NCBI GenBank assembly: GCA_028818995.1
Contig: JAPPMR010000691.1
Coordinates: 1 to 7,269, forward strand
DNA: 7,269 nucleotides
Direction: 5' to 3'
Source: Candidatus Poribacteria bacterium
GTDB taxonomy: Bacteria; Poribacteria; WGA-4E; WGA-3G
The translations under genes and the position numbers were made by a program. Under the pieces are notes generated by a model that was given only the letters and a program-made list of their open reading frames with translations, searched no databases and was not told where the DNA came from. This document shows positions 4,727-7,269 of this stretch, piece by piece. How positions within the stretch are numbered: position 1 is the stretch's first letter; every line of letters begins with the position of its first letter.

Positions 4727-5044
4727 ATGTTTAAGACGAAAGGCTTTTCAAAAACTCAGCGGCTGATATTCATATTGTCTCTTGCTGTCGTTGCTTCACT
4801 GTGTATCGTATCATTACTACCTATCTCACAAGCGGACGAGGACGAAGACGATACTTGTATGACTTGTGAACTCGACGCAGATGCGCAACACTACGATATA
4901 TGGTATGGCGTCTATCTTTGTAGTGGTAATTCACAGCATTATCAGCATCAATGGAAATCTCCAATTCTGTGGATGGGAAACAGCGAGGAGAAATGCCGAG
5001 GCTATGTTCTCGGATATGCGTATCAAAATTGTGGAGGCAATTAA
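4727..5044 (+). CDS. Small secreted cysteine-containing protein, 105 aa
   Basis: The start is ATG at 4727, with GGAGG 8 nt upstream; an earlier in-frame ATG at 4712 overlaps that SD and is not used. Residues 1-36 form a signal peptide: basic start (FKTKGFSKTQR), hydrophobic core (LIFILSLAVVASLCIVSLL) and Ser-Gln-Ala before a probable cleavage at 36/37. The mature part opens with DEDEDD, then has five cysteines (44, 47, 65, 90, 102) with a CMTC pair, and is rich in Tyr, His, Gln and Trp. The cysteines could form disulfides or bind a metal; the acidic start and CxxC do not decide. I do not recognise the family. It is followed after a strong hairpin by a gene for a two-helix membrane protein. 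Confidence 0.7.
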   Translation: MFKTKGFSKTQRLIFILSLAVVASLCIVSLLPISQADEDEDDTCMTCELDADAQHYDIWYGVYLCSGNSQHYQHQWKSPILWMGNSEEKCRGYVLGYAYQNCGGN

Positions 5045-5085
5045 CACCGGAATGAGTCGTTTTTGACTTGCAGAAAGTTGCGATA

Positions 5086-5119
5086 GTAGATGGGAAGATA
5101 TGTGTTGCTTCCCGTCTAC
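5086..5119 (+). other. 12-bp stem-loop between two small genes
   Basis: GTAGATGGGAAG (5086-5097) pairs with CTTCCCGTCTAC (5108-5119), 12 bp with one G-U, around a 10-nt loop. It is the strongest simple hairpin in the window. No T-run follows, so it is not a standard terminator. It lies 41 nt after the 105-aa gene and 24 nt before the SD of the 58-aa gene, where it could stabilise the upstream message or shape the downstream leader. Confidence 0.6.
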
Positions 5120-5155
5120 ATCACACAAAGCGACTGTGGAAGAAGGAGATTCCTG

Positions 5156-5332
5156 ATGGCATTTTTTTTAGCTCTAATTTACTTTATTCTCTGTGTTGTG
5201 AACCTGATATACAACATCTTCATTGAGAGATACGCGAACGGTTTTGAAGCGATCTTGGTCATGGGCGTAACCGCGATAGGTCTCTGGCTCTCGTGGCGTG
5301 TGATGTCTGATAGTTTAGGAAAGAAAAAATAA
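5156..5332 (+). CDS. Small membrane protein with two helices, 58 aa
   Basis: ATG at 5156 follows AAGGAG with 7 nt spacing; a longer version from an ATG at 5090 would begin inside the stem-loop and is not favoured. The chain is two hydrophobic helices (about 3-24, AFFLALIYFILCVVNLIYNIF, shown in part, and about 31-51, EAILVMGVTAIGLWLSW) joined by a short polar turn (ERYANG), with a basic tail GKKK. Both ends are probably cytoplasmic. Function is unknown; small two-helix proteins act as accessory subunits, holins or toxins, but nothing here chooses among them. Neighbours are the secreted cysteine protein and a broken gene. Confidence 0.65.
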   Translation: MAFFLALIYFILCVVNLIYNIFIERYANGFEAILVMGVTAIGLWLSWRVMSDSLGKKK

Positions 5333-5364
5333 GTAAGCATTTACTAAACTGAATCGGAGAAAAC

Positions 5365-5583
5365 TTGCCTGAATCACTGATGAGGGCACGTTAACATAAA
5401 CTTGAAGCCGCCTATCATTTGTTCCCCTACAGATCCACACAAAAGACACTCGCATTCTGGCAGCAAGCCAACGGTGGTACTGAAAGCCTTAAGCGTATCA
5501 CCGAGGACGATTTGATGTATCTCCAAAGCTTAGGGATCACCATAACCCAAACCCAAAAAGGGTTTCGCATTTCAACGCAATAA
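5365..5583 (+). pseudogene. Broken small gene, interrupted by an early in-frame TAA
   Basis: A frame starting at TTG 5365 (GGAGA just upstream, at 5356-5360) reads LPESLMRAR, meets TAA at 5392-5394, and then stays open for 62 codons to TAA at 5581. The part after the stop has clear protein character: HKLEAAYHLFPYRSTQKT, FWQQANGG, ITEDDLMYLQSLGITITQ, ending FRISTQ, with an apparent helix then a strand pair. A single change of CAA to TAA would explain the break. No alternative ATG lies near the start of the downstream part, so the intact piece is unlikely to be made from its own start. Family unknown. The 17-nt repeat copy at 5582-5598 overlaps its final stop. Confidence 0.5.
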
Positions 5584-5598
5584 AGAAAGTAATGCGAT
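5582..5598 (+). repeat. 17-nt direct repeat, copy 2 (AAAGAAAGTAATGCGAT)
   Basis: It is identical to 3659-3675. This copy ends 29 nt before the ATG of the 95-aa gene and overlaps the stop of the broken gene. Here the inner ATG reads only four codons (MRSL). CGCATT (5566-5571) could pair with its AATGCG. Confidence 0.7.
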
Positions 5599-5627
5599 CC
5601 CTTTGAACTGGAGGCATTTATAGACCC

Positions 5628-5915
5628 ATGAAAAGAAAGGTAGAATTAACACCGGCAGAACATTCGGAGATGGGTAAGCATCTAAAATGTATGAAAAATA
5701 CGTTGGCAGAAATGGATATACCTCAGCATTATCGCGTAGATTCCAAAGTGAGGAAAAGATGGAACGCCACGATACAAACGATACAGGATCTGCAACGGGA
5801 ACTCGATACGGATGCTTTTCGGAATAACCCAGAGGAATATCGTCAGGATTGGTATTATACCACGATATTGCGTGAAAGTCAAATATTTCTCGCAATGAAT
5901 TACCAAATAGTTTGA
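5628..5915 (+). CDS. Hypothetical helical protein, 95 aa
   Basis: I do not recognise this protein. It is polar, soluble in appearance and mostly helical (LTPAEHSEMGKHLKCMKNTL, then KVRKRWNATIQTIQDLQREL, then YYTTILRESQIFLAMNY), with one cysteine at 21, resembling a small helical bundle. It has no signal peptide. The only SD-like site, GGAGG at 5610-5614, is 13 nt before the ATG, longer than normal, and no better start is in frame, so initiation may be weak. It follows the broken gene and is followed by the metallopeptidase gene after 38 nt, probably in one transcript. Confidence 0.6.
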   Translation: MKRKVELTPAEHSEMGKHLKCMKNTLAEMDIPQHYRVDSKVRKRWNATIQTIQDLQRELDTDAFRNNPEEYRQDWYYTTILRESQIFLAMNYQIV

Positions 5916-5953
5916 TTTAACGCGTGTTTAATGTGAAGAGAGGAGTGTAATAA

Positions 5954-7269
5954 ATGCGTATTAGAAAATGTTTTTTGATCCTAATATTGATGCTCATTGT
6001 TGTCGCAACAAGTGCTGATTTGACAATAAAGGTACATCCTAATAACGGATGGGGTGGTGTACCTACCACTAATATAACACTATTATGTGAGAATGTGGTA
6101 AGTCATTATCAGGATTATCTAAGAGAGGAATATAAATTAGAAGGACACATCAATGTATACTATGATTCTGGAGGACCTTTTGTTATAGGTAATGATGTAT
6201 ATATCTCGGCAAAGGGTACTAATTTACCTCAATTCATATATCAGTTTTCACACGAAGTGACACACATTCTACACAATCACCATATAACATCTACAAATAA
6301 CCCTAACTTGTGGTTTCATGAATCTATATGTATGGTGTCGTCTATATGGGTTCTAAATGAAATGAGTAAAACTTGGAAGGATAATCCGCCATATCCGAAA
6401 TGGAAAATATATAGGCATAATCTCAAAAATTATGCGGACACCATTATGAATATAGATGCGGTCCAATATAATGGAACAGCAGAAGAGTGGATAAAAGAAT
6501 GGGAAGATTTTTTGCGTACTCAGTATAATAATTTTTCACAACATTTAACGGTCGCTCAACTTTCATATACTCATTTCTTAGGTATTTTTGAGGAATATCC
6601 ACAGGTTTGGAACGCTGTACGACAAATGCCAGCCACAGATGTAAAGATAAATGAATATATGTTTGATTGGCTAGCTTCTGTAAATGATGCTGATAAAGAA
6701 GTTGTGCAGCTACTTATCAATGCAATGGAACTTTCCGATGAACCTGTTGCGTCTTCCAACACCATGCCAGATATAGTATTGGGTGAAATAGGCGATTATA
6801 TACATCTCACTTGCAAAAATAAAAATAGTATGGATTCGCTTGTGCCTATAAATCCACCTAAACAATGGTATGGTTACACTACGGATGTGACAGAAAAGTA
6901 TCCAGATGGCACAAGAGCACCAAGAACAGGTTTGCATGATAATTTTGATGAGATGCACATACTGGAACATTGGATATATACCCATGCGCCAGCAGTATTA
7001 ACATACGATATTTCTTCATTGCCAGTTCTATATTTTAGTTCTGATGTTATTTTACCACATCCTCATTGTGGTGGTGCTGCGTCAATAGAATTAATAGCAC
7101 TTGCAGATGACGTGGAAATTTACTCTAAGGAAGTCTATTTAGTGGATTCTGGTATTCATATAGAGTTTGATATACCATCTAACACCGAAAAATTTGATTT
7201 ATTAATAGGGGATCTTGGCAATCAAGGTTGCGATCATGTTGTTTTAGGTGAACCAAGAATATATATAAC
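5954..7269 (+). CDS. Secreted HExxH metallopeptidase with C-terminal NPCBM-like domain, 3' end cut off
   Basis: The frame is open from ATG 5954 (GAGGAG, 8 nt spacing) to the window edge, 438 codons without a stop. Residues 1-21 are a signal peptide (RIRK, hydrophobic core, ATSA before Asp22). His100-Glu-Val-Thr-His104 is a zinc-binding HExxH, and Glu123 in LWFHES lies 18 residues later, the HExxH-x18-E spacing of gluzincins; Glu101 would be the catalytic base. The region after it (SICMVSSIWVLNEM, NPPYPKWKIY) resembles, from memory, a family of uncharacterised bacterial secreted peptidases with WFEES. From about 328 on, an NPCBM-like sugar-binding domain follows: YDISSLPVLYFSSDVILPHP, HCGGAASIELIALADD (369-384 area) and GDLGNQGCDHVVLGEPR (to about 435). 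The product probably cuts protein while bound to glycan outside the cytoplasm. The gene is AT-richer than the genes at the left end. Confidence 0.8.
   Translation, partial: MRIRKCFLILILMLIVVATSADLTIKVHPNNGWGGVPTTNITLLCENVVSHYQDYLREEYKLEGHINVYYDSGGPFVIGNDVYISAKGTNLPQFIYQFSHEVTHILHNHHITSTNNPNLWFHESICMVSSIWVLNEMSKTWKDNPPYPKWKIYRHNLKNYADTIMNIDAVQYNGTAEEWIKEWEDFLRTQYNNFSQHLTVAQLSYTHFLGIFEEYPQVWNAVRQMPATDVKINEYMFDWLASVNDADKEVVQLLINAMELSDEPVASSNTMPDIVLGEIGDYIHLTCKNKNSMDSLVPINPPKQWYGYTTDVTEKYPDGTRAPRTGLHDNFDEMHILEHWIYTHAPAVLTYDISSLPVLYFSSDVILPHPHCGGAASIELIALADDVEIYSKEVYLVDSGIHIEFDIPSNTEKFDLLIGDLGNQGCDHVVLGEPRIYI

Noticed and set aside
5090..5155. Longer N-terminus for the two-helix membrane protein
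   Set aside because: It would start inside the 12-bp stem-loop without an SD, while ATG 5156 has AAGGAG at 7 nt and gives a compact membrane protein.
6571..6985. Two minus-strand ORFs within the metallopeptidase gene
   Set aside because: They lie opposite a long plus-strand frame with signal peptide, zinc motif and domain structure, and have no SD or recognisable product.

Overview
The window looks like a chromosomal segment of a Gram-negative-type bacterium with strong Shine-Dalgarno (SD) use and many small secreted or lipid-anchored proteins. The partial protein at the right end carries an NPCBM-like carbohydrate-binding domain (His-Pro-His-Cys-Gly-Gly, later Gly-Cys-Asp-His) of a style I associate from memory with Candidatus Poribacteria and related PVC/sponge-associated lineages. 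That assignment is an inference. No rRNA, tRNA, transposase or cas gene is visible.

Layout: (1) 1-488, plus strand: C-terminal half of an amidohydrolase-family metal-dependent hydrolase, cut by the window edge. (2) 504-3233, minus strand: a run of genes read right to left, namely a 91-aa unknown protein, a lipocalin-like lipoprotein 2 nt behind it, a possible 21-aa leader ORF, a second lipoprotein, and an ABC-2 type permease that converges on the amidohydrolase. (3) 3234-3718: a 485-nt divergent intergenic region that is the most information-rich part of the window. (4) 3719-7269, plus strand: small proteins (113 aa, a possible 15-aa ORF, a 160-aa lipoprotein, a 105-aa cysteine-containing secreted protein, a 58-aa two-helix membrane protein), a gene fragment broken by a stop codon, a 95-aa helical protein, and a secreted HExxH metallopeptidase fused to an NPCBM-like domain that runs off the end.

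The intergenic region 3234-3718 holds a miniature CRISPR-like unit: one 30-nt repeat, one 37-nt spacer and a second, degenerate repeat. A consensus promoter on the minus strand (TTGACA, 18 nt, TATAAT) has its -10 box inside the degenerate repeat, so a transcript would start just before the repeat-derived handle and read handle, spacer, intact repeat, then a 27-nt near-palindrome. This could be a decayed array, or a solo crRNA-like guide comparable to CreR/CreA RNAs. The other side has a plus-strand promoter (TTGACA, 18 nt, TATCAT) whose predicted start lies at the edge of a 76-nt highly structured leader with pseudoknot potential, upstream of the 113-aa gene.

How the genes work together is mostly unclear: the plus-strand genes are short, species- or lineage-restricted in appearance, and largely destined for the envelope. 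Base composition drops by eye from about half G+C in the first gene to clearly AT-rich in the metallopeptidase, suggesting that the right side is accessory or differently acquired DNA.
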